From contig DHXL01000348.1 in assembly GCA_002415335.1 (NCBI GenBank), positions 8,934 through 14,777 on the forward strand: a stretch of DNA of 5,844 nt, given 5' to 3'. The position numbers and the translations under genes were made by a program. Shown here one piece after another: positions 1 to 5,844 of this stretch. Position 1 is the stretch's first letter. The number at the start of each line of letters is the position of its first letter. The DNA comes from Oxalobacteraceae bacterium UBA5157. Lineage in GTDB: Bacteria > Pseudomonadota > Gammaproteobacteria > Burkholderiales > Burkholderiaceae_D. The notes under the pieces are model-generated. The model was given only the letters and a program-made list of their open reading frames with translations. It searched no databases and was not told where the DNA came from.

Positions 1-53
1 CCGATGCACTTGTCCAGGTTCAGCACCATGCCGATTTGCGCGCGTATCTTCAT
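1..53 (-). CDS. narH: Respiratory nitrate reductase beta subunit NarH, N-terminal fragment (cut by window edge)
   Basis: Only the first 17 codons and two bases of the next are in the window. They read MKIRAQIGMVLNLDKCI, followed by a probable Gly. This is the conserved NarH start; the Cys in 'LDKCIG' is the first ligand of the first ferredoxin-type Fe-S motif in the family. NarH carries one [3Fe-4S] and three [4Fe-4S] clusters and passes electrons from the haem-b subunit NarI to NarG on the cytoplasmic side of the membrane. The ATG at 53-51 overlaps the narG stop as ATGA. An AAGGAG ribosome-binding site lies at 66-61, 7 nt upstream and inside the end of narG. Position directly after narG is the standard narGHJI order. 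The rest of narH, and any narJ and narI, lie beyond the left edge and cannot be judged. Confidence 0.95.
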   Translation of the reverse strand, partial: MKIRAQIGMVLNLDKCI

Positions 54-3000
54 GGCGATTCTCCTTGCGCCTGCACGACGGGGGCCAGCTCATCGCCGAC
101 CGGTGTGTCGAGCCAATCGACCTTGACCATCTTGCGCACGATCACGAAGCCGTCACGATTGGTGCCGATCGTGCCGTAATAGTTGAAGCCGTAGCTCAAC
201 TGCGCATAGCCGCCGATCATGTGCGTCGGCTTCTGCACGATGCGCGTCACCGAATTGTGGATGCCGCCGCGCGTGCCGGTGATTTCCGAGCCCGGCGTGT
301 TGACGATCTTTTCCTGCGCGTGATACATCAACACCATGCCCGGCTTGATGCGCTGGCTGACTACCGCGCGCGCCGCGATGGCGCCATTGGCATTGAACAG
401 TTCCACCCAGTCGTTATCGACGATCCCGGCGCTTCTCGCATCGTCTTCACTGATCCATATGATCGGCCCGCCACGGCTCAGCGTCAGCATGATCAGGTTG
501 TCGGTGTAGGTCGAATGGATGCCCCATTTCTGGTGCGGGGTAATGAAGTTCAGCAGGATTTCCTTGTTGCCGTTGGGCCGGATGTCGTGCAGGCTGGCGG
601 TGGCCTTCAGGTCCACCGGCGGGCGATAGCTGGCCATGCCTTCGCCGAATGCGCGCATCCAGGGATGGTCCTGGTAAAACTGCTGGCGCCCGGTCAGCGT
701 ACGCCACGGTATCAGCTCGTGCACGTTGGTGTAGCCGGCCGAATACGAGACTTTATCGCTTTCGATGCCGCTCCAGGTCGGCGACGAGATGATCTTGCGC
801 GGCTGTGCCTGGATATCGCGGAAGCGGATCTTCTCGTCCTCGCGATGCAACGCCAGATGCGTATGGTCGCGGCCGGTCTGTCTGGATAGCGCGGCCCAGG
901 CCTTGACCGCCACATGGCCATTGGTCTCCGGCGCCAGCTGCAGCACGACTTCGCAGGCGTCGATATCGGTCTCGATCTTCGGCATGCCGCAGGTCTCTCC
1001 TGCGTCCGTGACCATGCCATTCAGTTCGCCCAGTTGCTGCACCTCATCCTGCGTATTCCAGCCGATTCCCTTGCCGCCGTTGCCGAGCTTGTTCATCAAC
1101 GGGCCGAGTGCCGTGAAGCGCTTGTAGACGTTCGGATAATCGCGCTCGACCACCGTCATTTGCGGCGCCGTCTTGCCGGGGATCAGGTCGCATTCGCCGC
1201 GCTTCCAGTCCTGCACCTCAAACGGCTGGGCCAATTCCGCCGGCGTGTCGTGCATCATCGGCGTGAGCACCATGTCGCGCTCGACGCCGAGGTGGCCGAC
1301 GCAGAGTTCGCTGAAGCGCTTGGCGAAGCCCTTGTAGATGTCCCAGTCGCTGCGCGACTGCCACGCCGGGTCCACCGCCGTCGACAAGGGATGGATGAAC
1401 GGATGCATGTCGCTGGTATTGAGGTCGTTCTTTTCGTACCAGGTGGCAGTCGGCAGCACGATGTCGGAATACAGACAGGTCGTGCTCATGCGGAAATCGA
1501 GCGTCACCAGCAGGTCCAGCTTGCCCTGCGGCGCGCCGCCCTCGGGACCGTCGGTATGCCACGCCACTTCTTTCGGCCGGGCGTCGTCCACTCCCAGATC
1601 CTTGCCCTGCACGCCGTGACTGGTGCCCAGCAGGTGCTTGAGGAAATATTCATGCCCCTTGCCCGACGAGCCGATGATGTTGGAGCGCCAGACGAACATG
1701 TTGCGCGGCCAGTTGGCCGGATGATCCGGATCTTCGCAGCTCATCTTCAGCGAGCCGTCCTTGAGCGACTTGACGACATACTCCTTGGGATCGAGCCGGG
1801 CAGCGTGCGCATCGCGCACCACCTGGAGCGGGTTGGTCTGCAATTGCGGCGCCGACGGCAGCCAGCCCATGCGCTCGGCGCGCACGTTGTAGTCGATCAT
1901 GCTGCCGCCATACAGGCTCTTGTCGGCCAGCGGCGACAGGATTTCTTCCACGCCGAGTTTTTCATAACGCCACTGGTCGGTATGCGCATAGAAGAAGCTG
2001 GTGCCGTTCATCTGTCGCGGCGGGCGCATCCAGTCGAGCGCGAAAGTCAGTACGGTCCAGCCGGTTTGCGGGCGAAGCTTCTCCTGACCCACGTAATGCG
2101 CCCAGCCGCCACCGCTCTTACCCACGCAGCCGCACATCATCAGCATGTTGATGACGCCGCGGTAATTCATGTCGCAGTGGTACCAGTGGTTCATCCCGGC
2201 GCCGATGATCACCATCGACTTGCCCTCGGTCTTTTCGGCGTTGTCTGCGAACTGGCGCGCCACCGCAATCACCTGATCGCGCGGCACGCCGGTGATGCTT
2301 TCCTGCCAGGCCGGCGTGTACGGCTTGTCGTCGTCGTAACCGGATGCGGCCCATTCGCCGCGCAGGCTGCGTGCTACGCCATAGTTGGCGGCATGCAGAT
2401 CGAATACCGTCGCCACCAGCGCTTCGCCCGCCTGGCCCAGCGCAATGCGCCGCACCGGTACCGTGCGCAGCAGCACGTCGCTTTGCGTATTGTTGGGAAA
2501 GTGCTCGTGCGCGATTCCGCCGAAATAGGGAAATCCGACCTGCGCGGTTTCCGTGACAGGCGTGTCGCCATCCAGTAGCGAGAGCTTCAGCTTGATCAGC
2601 TCGCCATGACGCGCGTCCTTCGGCTCGAGGTTCCACTGTCCCTCGTCGGCGCGGCCCTCCGGACCCCAGCGAAAGCCGATCGCGCCATGCGGCAGCACCA
2701 CATTGCCGATCTCGTCGAAGGCTACCGTCTTCCATTCTGAGTTATTGGCTTGCCCGAGCCGGTCGTCGAAGTCCGAAGCGCGCACGTAGCGATCCGGCAC
2801 CATGATCTTCTTGCCGTCGGCAGTCGTGTGCTCCTTCAGCATCACCAGCATCGGCAGGTCGGTATAGAAGCGCGCGTAATCGTCGAAATAGGTGGAGCGG
2901 CGGTCGATGTAAAACTCTTTCAGAATCACATGCCCCATCGCCATCGCGACCGCCGCATCGGTGCCCTGTTTCGGGTGCAGCCAGATGTCGGCCAGCTTGG

Positions 3001-3862
3001 CGACTTCGGCGTAATCGGGCGTGATGGCTACCGTCTTCGCGCCCTTGTAGCGCACCTCGGTGAAGAAGTGCGCGTCCGGCGTGCGGGTCTGCGGCACGTT
3101 GGAACCCCAGGCAATGATGAACGTGGAGTTGTACCAATCGGCCGACTCCGGCACGTCGGTCTGCTCGCCCCACACCTGCGGGCTGGACGGCGGCAGGTCA
3201 CAGTACCAGTCATAGAAGCTCAGGCCGACGCCGCCGATCAGGCTGAGATAGCGGCTGCCGGCCGCATAGCTGATCATCGACATCGCCGGAATCGGCGAGA
3301 AACCGACAATGCGGTCGGGCCCGTGTTTCTTGATGGTGTACACGTTGGCGGCGGCGATGATGTCGTTGACCTCGTCCCAGCTGGAGCGCACGAAGCCGCC
3401 CAGCCCGCGTATGCGCTGGTAGTCGCGCCGCTTGGCGTCGGACTCGACGATCGAGGCCCAGGCCTCTACCGGCTCGTGCACCAGACGCGCCGCGCGCCAG
3501 CTCTTGAGCAGCCGGCCGCGCACCATCGGATACTTCACGCGATTCGCGCTATACAGGTACCAGCTGTAACTGGCGCCGCGCGCACAGCCGCGCGGCTCAT
3601 GGTTGGGCATGTCCCAGCGGGTGCGTGGGTAGTCGGTCTGCTGGGTTTCCCAGGTGACGATGCCGCCCTTGACGTAGATCTTCCACGAGCAGGCGCCGGT
3701 GCAGTTGACGCCATGGGTGGAGCGCACAATCTTGTCGTGCGCCCAGCGATTCCGATAGGCGTCTTCCCAGGTACGATCTTCGCCGGTGACGACGCCATGG
3801 CCGTTGGCAAAGCCTTCGCGCGGCTGGGAAAAATAAGTCAGGCGATCGACGAAATGACTCAT
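50..3862 (-). CDS. narG: Respiratory nitrate reductase alpha (catalytic) subunit NarG
   Basis: Membrane-bound, cytoplasm-facing molybdoenzyme subunit that reduces nitrate to nitrite with quinol-derived electrons delivered through NarH. The protein has 1270 residues, slightly longer than the 1247 of E. coli NarG as I recall it, and aligns by eye end to end with no frameshift. Visible landmarks: a 'RNRWAHDKIVRSTHGVNC' block at 37-54; ligands of the FS0 [4Fe-4S] cluster at His50, Cys54, Cys58 and Cys93 (one His, three Cys, as in this family); 'SFYDWYCDLPP' around 215-225, with Asp222 at the position of the molybdenum-ligating Asp; 'WGEQTDVPESADWYNS' just after it; a 'GCVGKSGGGWAHYVGQEKLR' block in the mid-protein; and a C-terminal dinucleotide-binding domain from about 1105 ('TPHQKWGIHSTY') to 1240. 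No twin-arginine or other cleavable signal is evident. The ATG at 3862-3860 has GAGGAA at 3876-3871, 8 nt upstream. The gene lies 40 nt after narK and overlaps narH by 4 nt, consistent with a narK-narG-narH transcript. All key residues are present, so it is expected to be active. Confidence 0.98.
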   Translation of the reverse strand: MSHFVDRLTYFSQPREGFANGHGVVTGEDRTWEDAYRNRWAHDKIVRSTHGVNCTGACSWKIYVKGGIVTWETQQTDYPRTRWDMPNHEPRGCARGASYSWYLYSANRVKYPMVRGRLLKSWRAARLVHEPVEAWASIVESDAKRRDYQRIRGLGGFVRSSWDEVNDIIAAANVYTIKKHGPDRIVGFSPIPAMSMISYAAGSRYLSLIGGVGLSFYDWYCDLPPSSPQVWGEQTDVPESADWYNSTFIIAWGSNVPQTRTPDAHFFTEVRYKGAKTVAITPDYAEVAKLADIWLHPKQGTDAAVAMAMGHVILKEFYIDRRSTYFDDYARFYTDLPMLVMLKEHTTADGKKIMVPDRYVRASDFDDRLGQANNSEWKTVAFDEIGNVVLPHGAIGFRWGPEGRADEGQWNLEPKDARHGELIKLKLSLLDGDTPVTETAQVGFPYFGGIAHEHFPNNTQSDVLLRTVPVRRIALGQAGEALVATVFDLHAANYGVARSLRGEWAASGYDDDKPYTPAWQESITGVPRDQVIAVARQFADNAEKTEGKSMVIIGAGMNHWYHCDMNYRGVINMLMMCGCVGKSGGGWAHYVGQEKLRPQTGWTVLTFALDWMRPPRQMNGTSFFYAHTDQWRYEKLGVEEILSPLADKSLYGGSMIDYNVRAERMGWLPSAPQLQTNPLQVVRDAHAARLDPKEYVVKSLKDGSLKMSCEDPDHPANWPRNMFVWRSNIIGSSGKGHEYFLKHLLGTSHGVQGKDLGVDDARPKEVAWHTDGPEGGAPQGKLDLLVTLDFRMSTTCLYSDIVLPTATWYEKNDLNTSDMHPFIHPLSTAVDPAWQSRSDWDIYKGFAKRFSELCVGHLGVERDMVLTPMMHDTPAELAQPFEVQDWKRGECDLIPGKTAPQMTVVERDYPNVYKRFTALGPLMNKLGNGGKGIGWNTQDEVQQLGELNGMVTDAGETCGMPKIETDIDACEVVLQLAPETNGHVAVKAWAALSRQTGRDHTHLALHREDEKIRFRDIQAQPRKIISSPTWSGIESDKVSYSAGYTNVHELIPWRTLTGRQQFYQDHPWMRAFGEGMASYRPPVDLKATASLHDIRPNGNKEILLNFITPHQKWGIHSTYTDNLIMLTLSRGGPIIWISEDDARSAGIVDNDWVELFNANGAIAARAVVSQRIKPGMVLMYHAQEKIVNTPGSEITGTRGGIHNSVTRIVQKPTHMIGGYAQLSYGFNYYGTIGTNRDGFVIVRKMVKVDWLDTPVGDELAPVVQAQGESP

Positions 3863-3870
3863 GGCGCAGG

Positions 3871-3876
3871 TTCCTC
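3871..3876 (-). promoter_or_regulatory. Ribosome-binding site of narG
   Basis: The minus strand reads GAGGAA here, 8 nt before the narG ATG. It lies in the 40-nt gap between the narK stop and narG. That gap shows no hairpin plus T-run, so there is no sign of a terminator separating the two genes, and narG is probably translated from the narK transcript. Confidence 0.75.
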
Positions 3877-3902
3877 GTGTGCGGCGACTTCGGAATAGGG
3901 TG

Positions 3903-5342
3903 TTAACACGGTATCTCGGCGCCGCGCCGGGCGTAATACCACCAGGTCACTGCGATGCACAGCAAATAGAAGAAGGTGAAGACGTACAGCGCCGCCTCGG
4001 GCCCGCCTGTCAGCGAGATCGAACTGCCGTAACTCTTGGGAATGAAAAAGCCGCCATAAGCCGCAATCGCCGCCGTGAAGCCGATCGCTGCCGCGCCTTC
4101 GGTGTTGCCCGCCTTGGTTGCACGCGCCACGGCCAATCCGTCATCGGGGCTGACCTCGCGCAGGCTCTGGGTCAGGAAGATCACGGGAATCATGCGGAAG
4201 GTCGAACCGTTGCCAATCCCGGTGGTGAGGAACAGCAGCAGGAACATCAGGAAAAATCCGGGGAAGTTGCCTGCTGTCGGGCCCCAGGGCAACGCCAATC
4301 CCGCAGCGCCGGATTTCGGCAGGAAATACAGGACGCCGACCACGGCCAGCGCCATGACGGCGAAATTCCACAGTGTCACTCTGGCACCACCCAGCTTGTC
4401 GGCGAGCCAGCCGCCGAAGGGTCGAATCAGCGCGCCCACCAGCGGCCCGAGCCATGCAAACGCCAGCGGATTGACACCAGGGAACAAACTCTTGATGAGT
4501 AGCGGAAATCCCGCCGCATAGCCGATGAACGAACCGAAAGTCCCGAGATAGAGGAAGCACATCAGCCAGGTGTGCTTGCGCCGAAAAATCGCCGCCTGAT
4601 CGGAAAACGACGCTTTCGCATCGGCCAGATCGTTCATGCCGAACCAGGCCGCGAGCGACGCCAGCGCGATCCACGGCACCCAGATAAAGGCCGCATTCTG
4701 CGTCCACACCTGGACCGTGTGGCCATCCTTGATGATGGTTTGCGGATCACCGGCGAAAATCCCGAAGACGCCGAGCGTGACCACCAGCGGACTCATGAAT
4801 TGCACGACCGAAACACCCAGATTGCCGAGCCCCGCATTGACGCCCAGCGCCGAACCCTTGCGCTCCTTCGGAAAGAAGAAGCTGATGTTGGCCATGCTCG
4901 AACTGAAGTTGCCGCCGCCCAGTCCGCACAGCAGTGCCAGTATCAGCATCGTCGCGTAGCTGGTGGTGTTGTCCTGCACGGCGATGCCGATCCCGATGGC
5001 CGGAATCAAGAGTGCCGCAGTCGAGATCGCAGTCCAGCGCCGCCCGCCGAAGATCGGCACCATGAACGAGTAGAAAATGCGCAGCGTCGCGCCCGACAGT
5101 GCCGGTGCAGCGGCGAGCCAGAATAGCTGATTGGTCGAATAGGCGAAGCCCAGCGACGGCAGGCTCACCGCGACCACGCTCCACATCTGCCATACGGCGA
5201 ACGCGAGAAACAGGGCCGGTACCGAGATCCACAGATTGAGTTTGGCGACGGCGTCGCCCTCACGTTCCCAGAAGGCCTTATCTTCAGGGGTCCAGATCGT
5301 GAGCGTACGACCGGGCCTTGTGCCCGCGATGCCAAATGCCAT
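3903..5342 (-). CDS. narK: Nitrate/nitrite transporter NarK (major facilitator superfamily, NNP family)
   Basis: Inner-membrane carrier that imports nitrate for the cytoplasm-facing NarG site and/or exchanges it for nitrite. From the chosen start it has 479 residues, usual for the family, with about 12 hydrophobic segments (roughly 36-60, 70-90, 104-121, 128-146, 165-190, 217-237, 258-280, 293-309, 322-341, 360-378, 415-434, 449-470). The first nitrate signature is 'GLGGGNFSSSMANISFFFP' at about 140-158; the second is 'AGNTEGAAAIGF' at about 411-422. 'GIGNGSTFRMIP' at 375-386 is also typical. Arg88 and Arg307 sit where the two substrate-binding arginines of E. coli NarK (Arg89, Arg305) are expected. 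The N-terminal 'WTPEDKAFWEREG' is a common NarK opening. I chose the ATG at 5342-5340 because GGGAGG lies at 5352-5347, 4 nt upstream. An in-frame GTG at 5381 would add 13 residues that do not look like the family. Whether it is a proton symporter (NarK1-like) or a nitrate/nitrite antiporter (NarK2-like) is not settled here. It is a single transporter, not a NarK1-NarK2 fusion. Confidence 0.96.
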   Translation of the reverse strand: MAFGIAGTRPGRTLTIWTPEDKAFWEREGDAVAKLNLWISVPALFLAFAVWQMWSVVAVSLPSLGFAYSTNQLFWLAAAPALSGATLRIFYSFMVPIFGGRRWTAISTAALLIPAIGIGIAVQDNTTSYATMLILALLCGLGGGNFSSSMANISFFFPKERKGSALGVNAGLGNLGVSVVQFMSPLVVTLGVFGIFAGDPQTIIKDGHTVQVWTQNAAFIWVPWIALASLAAWFGMNDLADAKASFSDQAAIFRRKHTWLMCFLYLGTFGSFIGYAAGFPLLIKSLFPGVNPLAFAWLGPLVGALIRPFGGWLADKLGGARVTLWNFAVMALAVVGVLYFLPKSGAAGLALPWGPTAGNFPGFFLMFLLLFLTTGIGNGSTFRMIPVIFLTQSLREVSPDDGLAVARATKAGNTEGAAAIGFTAAIAAYGGFFIPKSYGSSISLTGGPEAALYVFTFFYLLCIAVTWWYYARRGAEIPC

Positions 5343-5346
5343 AAAG

Positions 5347-5352
5347 CCTCCC
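5347..5352 (-). promoter_or_regulatory. Ribosome-binding site that decides the narK start
   Basis: The minus strand reads GGGAGG followed by CTTT and ATG. The strong match, although with a short 4-nt spacer, favours the ATG at 5342 over the in-frame GTG at 5381. Confidence 0.7.
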
Positions 5353-5476
5353 GAGAGTCGGACTCCATTCCTCGCTTGCACGGCGGCAGCAAGGGCGTGG
5401 TGCAGCTGAAACGATGACGTGCAAAGAGCACCGCATACGCTCTGGAATCATCGGCGGAATGTGTGCATGTTGAGCA

Positions 5477-5482
5477 AGCGTA
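5477..5482 (-). promoter_or_regulatory. Possible -10 element of the narK promoter
   Basis: The minus strand reads TACGCT, a weak match to TATAAT (3 of 6). It lies within 1 bp of where a -10 box should be if the FNR-like site at 5504-5517 is centred at -41.5. That would put the transcription start near 5469 and leave a leader of about 125 nt before narK. Activator-dependent promoters often have poor -10 boxes, but this call rests mainly on spacing. Confidence 0.35.
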
Positions 5483-5503
5483 TGCCGTTTTGGCTCCCGT
5501 GAT

Positions 5504-5517
5504 TTGACATCCCTCAA
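5504..5517 (-). promoter_or_regulatory. FNR/ANR/DNR-like binding site upstream of narK
   Basis: The minus strand reads TTGAG-GGAT-GTCAA, matching the consensus TTGAT-N4-ATCAA at 8 of 10 defined positions with intact TTGA and TCAA cores. Its centre is about 168 bp before the narK ATG. FNR-family regulators commonly activate nar operons when oxygen is low; DNR/NNR-type regulators sense NO and use nearly the same site. Which protein binds cannot be told from the DNA. The site could also act on the divergent gene. Confidence 0.6.
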
Positions 5518-5627
5518 TCCCTTCTACGGAACTTCAGTCGGTGCCCGTTGGACTTCCCCACGGAAAGATGCGGACGAGAATTGCTGCCGCATCGAGCCAA
5601 CTCACCGCGCCGACAATCGGATCCGAA

Positions 5628-5640
5628 AATCAACAATCTA
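5628..5640 (+). promoter_or_regulatory. Possible IHF-binding site
   Basis: The 13 bases AATCAACAATCTA match the IHF consensus WATCAANNNNTTR at all defined positions except one (C for T in the TTR part). In E. coli, IHF bends DNA upstream of the narG promoter, so a site here is plausible. The consensus is loose, the position is about 165 bp upstream of the inferred narK transcription start, and it overlaps the direct repeat, so the match could be incidental. Confidence 0.25.
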
Positions 5641-5641
5641 C

Positions 5642-5655
5642 ATGACAAAAATCAA
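5642..5655 (+). promoter_or_regulatory. Second FNR/ANR-like site, on the groEL side
   Basis: The plus strand reads ATGAC-AAAA-ATCAA, matching TTGAT-N4-ATCAA at 8 of 10 defined positions, with one perfect and one degenerate half. If centred at -41.5 for the plus-strand gene, the start would be near 5690, and CATTCT at 5678-5683 would be a weak -10. That gives a leader of about 95 nt before the groEL-like ATG. Confidence 0.4.
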
Positions 5656-5773
5656 CAGATGGCGCGTGAAGACCATGCATTCTTGTTGCTGTTCATGCAG
5701 TCCTGACCGCTCGAGGGAATGCGCGGGGCCGAATGGTGAAATGGGTCGATTGGGTTCATCGTATGCACTGACG

Positions 5774-5778
5774 AAGGA
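5774..5778 (+). promoter_or_regulatory. Ribosome-binding site of the groEL-like gene
   Basis: AAGGA lies 7 nt before the ATG at 5786. It supports this ATG as a real start and the short downstream reading frame as a genuine gene, even though only 59 bases of it are visible. Confidence 0.7.
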
Positions 5779-5785
5779 AATCAAT

Positions 5786-5844
5786 ATGGCGGCCAAGGCA
5801 CTGTTGTTTCACGATGAAGCGCGCACCAAAATGTGTGCGGGTCT
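5786..5844 (+). CDS. GroEL-type (Hsp60) chaperonin, N-terminal fragment (cut by window edge)
   Basis: Nineteen complete codons and two bases are visible, reading MAAKALLFHDEARTKMCAG and then Leu. Against the E. coli GroEL N-terminus as I know it, 10 of 19 residues are identical: MAAK at 1-4, Phe8, Ala12, Arg13, Lys15, Met16 and Gly19. That pattern is highly characteristic of group I chaperonins, which form double seven-membered rings and fold proteins with ATP and the GroES lid in the cytoplasm. Cys17-Ala18 replaces the usual Leu-Arg, which hints at a paralogue rather than the housekeeping copy. No groES is seen upstream, where groES-groEL order would put it. The gene is divergent from narK and may share its regulatory region. 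The identification rests on a short stretch; the rest is outside the window, so I give no symbol beyond the family name. Confidence 0.72.
   Translation, partial: MAAKALLFHDEARTKMCAG

Larger units (their letters stand above)
5626..5657 (+). repeat. 10-bp direct repeat with 22-bp phasing
   Basis: AAAATCAACA occurs at 5626-5635 and again, identically, at 5648-5657. The start-to-start distance is 22 bp, about two helical turns, so both copies present the same DNA face. Each copy contains an ATCAA half-site of the FNR type; only the second has a recognisable partner half. It lies on the groEL side of the intergenic region and may be a tandem regulator site. Confidence 0.5.
5343..5785. other. Divergent intergenic region between narK and the groEL-like gene
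   Basis: These 443 bp hold no convincing gene. Short open frames that enter it are continuations of shadows of narK and have no good ribosome-binding site. The region contains two FNR/ANR-like palindromes (5504-5517 and 5642-5655), a weak possible narK -10 element, a perfect 9-bp inverted repeat (5433-5441 with 5477-5485), a 10-bp direct repeat (5626-5635 and 5648-5657) and a possible IHF site (5628-5640). The part from about 5620 to 5660 is clearly more AT-rich than the rest, as expected of a regulatory segment. I see no CIRCE element and no tRNA or rRNA here. Confidence 0.8.

Noticed and set aside
914..2578. A 554-codon open frame on the plus strand, opposite narG
   Set aside because: It lies fully antisense to an intact, clearly recognised narG. 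Its product is rich in Arg, His, Ala and Val with no family features, which is typical of the antisense shadow of GC-rich coding DNA.
2750..3898. A 382-codon open frame on the plus strand, opposite the start of narG
   Set aside because: This is another antisense shadow with low-complexity Ala/Val/Arg/His composition and no recognisable motif.
5343..5381. N-terminal extension of narK from a GTG at 5381
   Set aside because: The 13 added residues are not typical of NarK proteins, and the ATG at 5342 has a clear GGGAGG ribosome-binding site.
5375..5393. Small hairpin CTTGC-N9-GCAAG in the narK leader
   Set aside because: The stem is only 5 bp, has no T-run and is not extendable, so it supports neither a terminator nor a riboswitch.
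5473..5487. Sigma-54-like element CGGCATACGCTTGCT on the minus strand upstream of narK
   Set aside because: It resembles TGGCACG-N4-TTGCT, but the GG-to-GC spacing is 9 nt instead of the required 10, and the -24 part is imperfect. Sigma-54 promoters tolerate this poorly, and the FNR-like site explains regulation better.
5284..5517. A 77-codon minus-strand open frame crossing the narK start
   Set aside because: It overlaps narK in another frame, has no family resemblance, and its composition looks like a shadow. Most of its non-overlapping part covers the proposed promoter and leader.
5343..5785. NarL/NarP heptamer sites (TACYYMT) and a CIRCE heat-shock element
   Set aside because: Reading both strands of the intergenic region I found no good heptamer pair in the 7-2-7 arrangement and no inverted repeat matching CIRCE.

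Overview
The window holds the front part of a respiratory nitrate reductase operon on the minus strand. In transcription order it contains narK (nitrate/nitrite transporter, 5342 to 3903), narG (catalytic alpha subunit, 3862 to 50) and the first 17 codons of narH (iron-sulfur beta subunit, running off the left edge at position 1). A divergent gene on the plus strand begins at 5786 and runs off the right edge; its 19 complete visible codons look like the N-terminus of a GroEL-type chaperonin (Hsp60). Between the two divergent starts lies a 443-bp gene-free region (5343-5785) holding candidate regulatory signals for both directions.

The DNA is GC-rich, and long open frames occur opposite narG purely as a by-product of codon bias. 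The NarG and NarK sequences are of the proteobacterial membrane-bound Nar type. A denitrifying or nitrate-respiring beta- or gammaproteobacterium fits best. The 'FHD.AR' start of the GroEL-like protein recalls betaproteobacterial GroELs, but this is a weak clue and genus cannot be fixed from the window.

The genes work together as follows. NarK brings nitrate into the cytoplasm, and/or exchanges it for nitrite. NarG reduces nitrate to nitrite at a Mo-bis-MGD centre facing the cytoplasm. NarH relays electrons to NarG through Fe-S clusters from the quinol-oxidising membrane subunit NarI, which is expected with the assembly chaperone NarJ beyond the left edge but is not visible. Tight spacing (40 nt between narK and narG, a 4-nt ATGA overlap between narG and narH) and good ribosome-binding sites support one transcript starting upstream of narK. 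An FNR/ANR-like palindrome at 5504-5517 and a weak -10 at the expected distance suggest induction under oxygen limitation.

The least ordinary part is the divergent GroEL-like gene with no groES in front of it, together with a second FNR-like palindrome lying within a 22-bp-phased direct repeat on its side of the intergenic region. This may be a chaperonin paralogue co-regulated with anaerobic nitrate respiration. That is an inference; everything else is a recognisable, intact nar locus.
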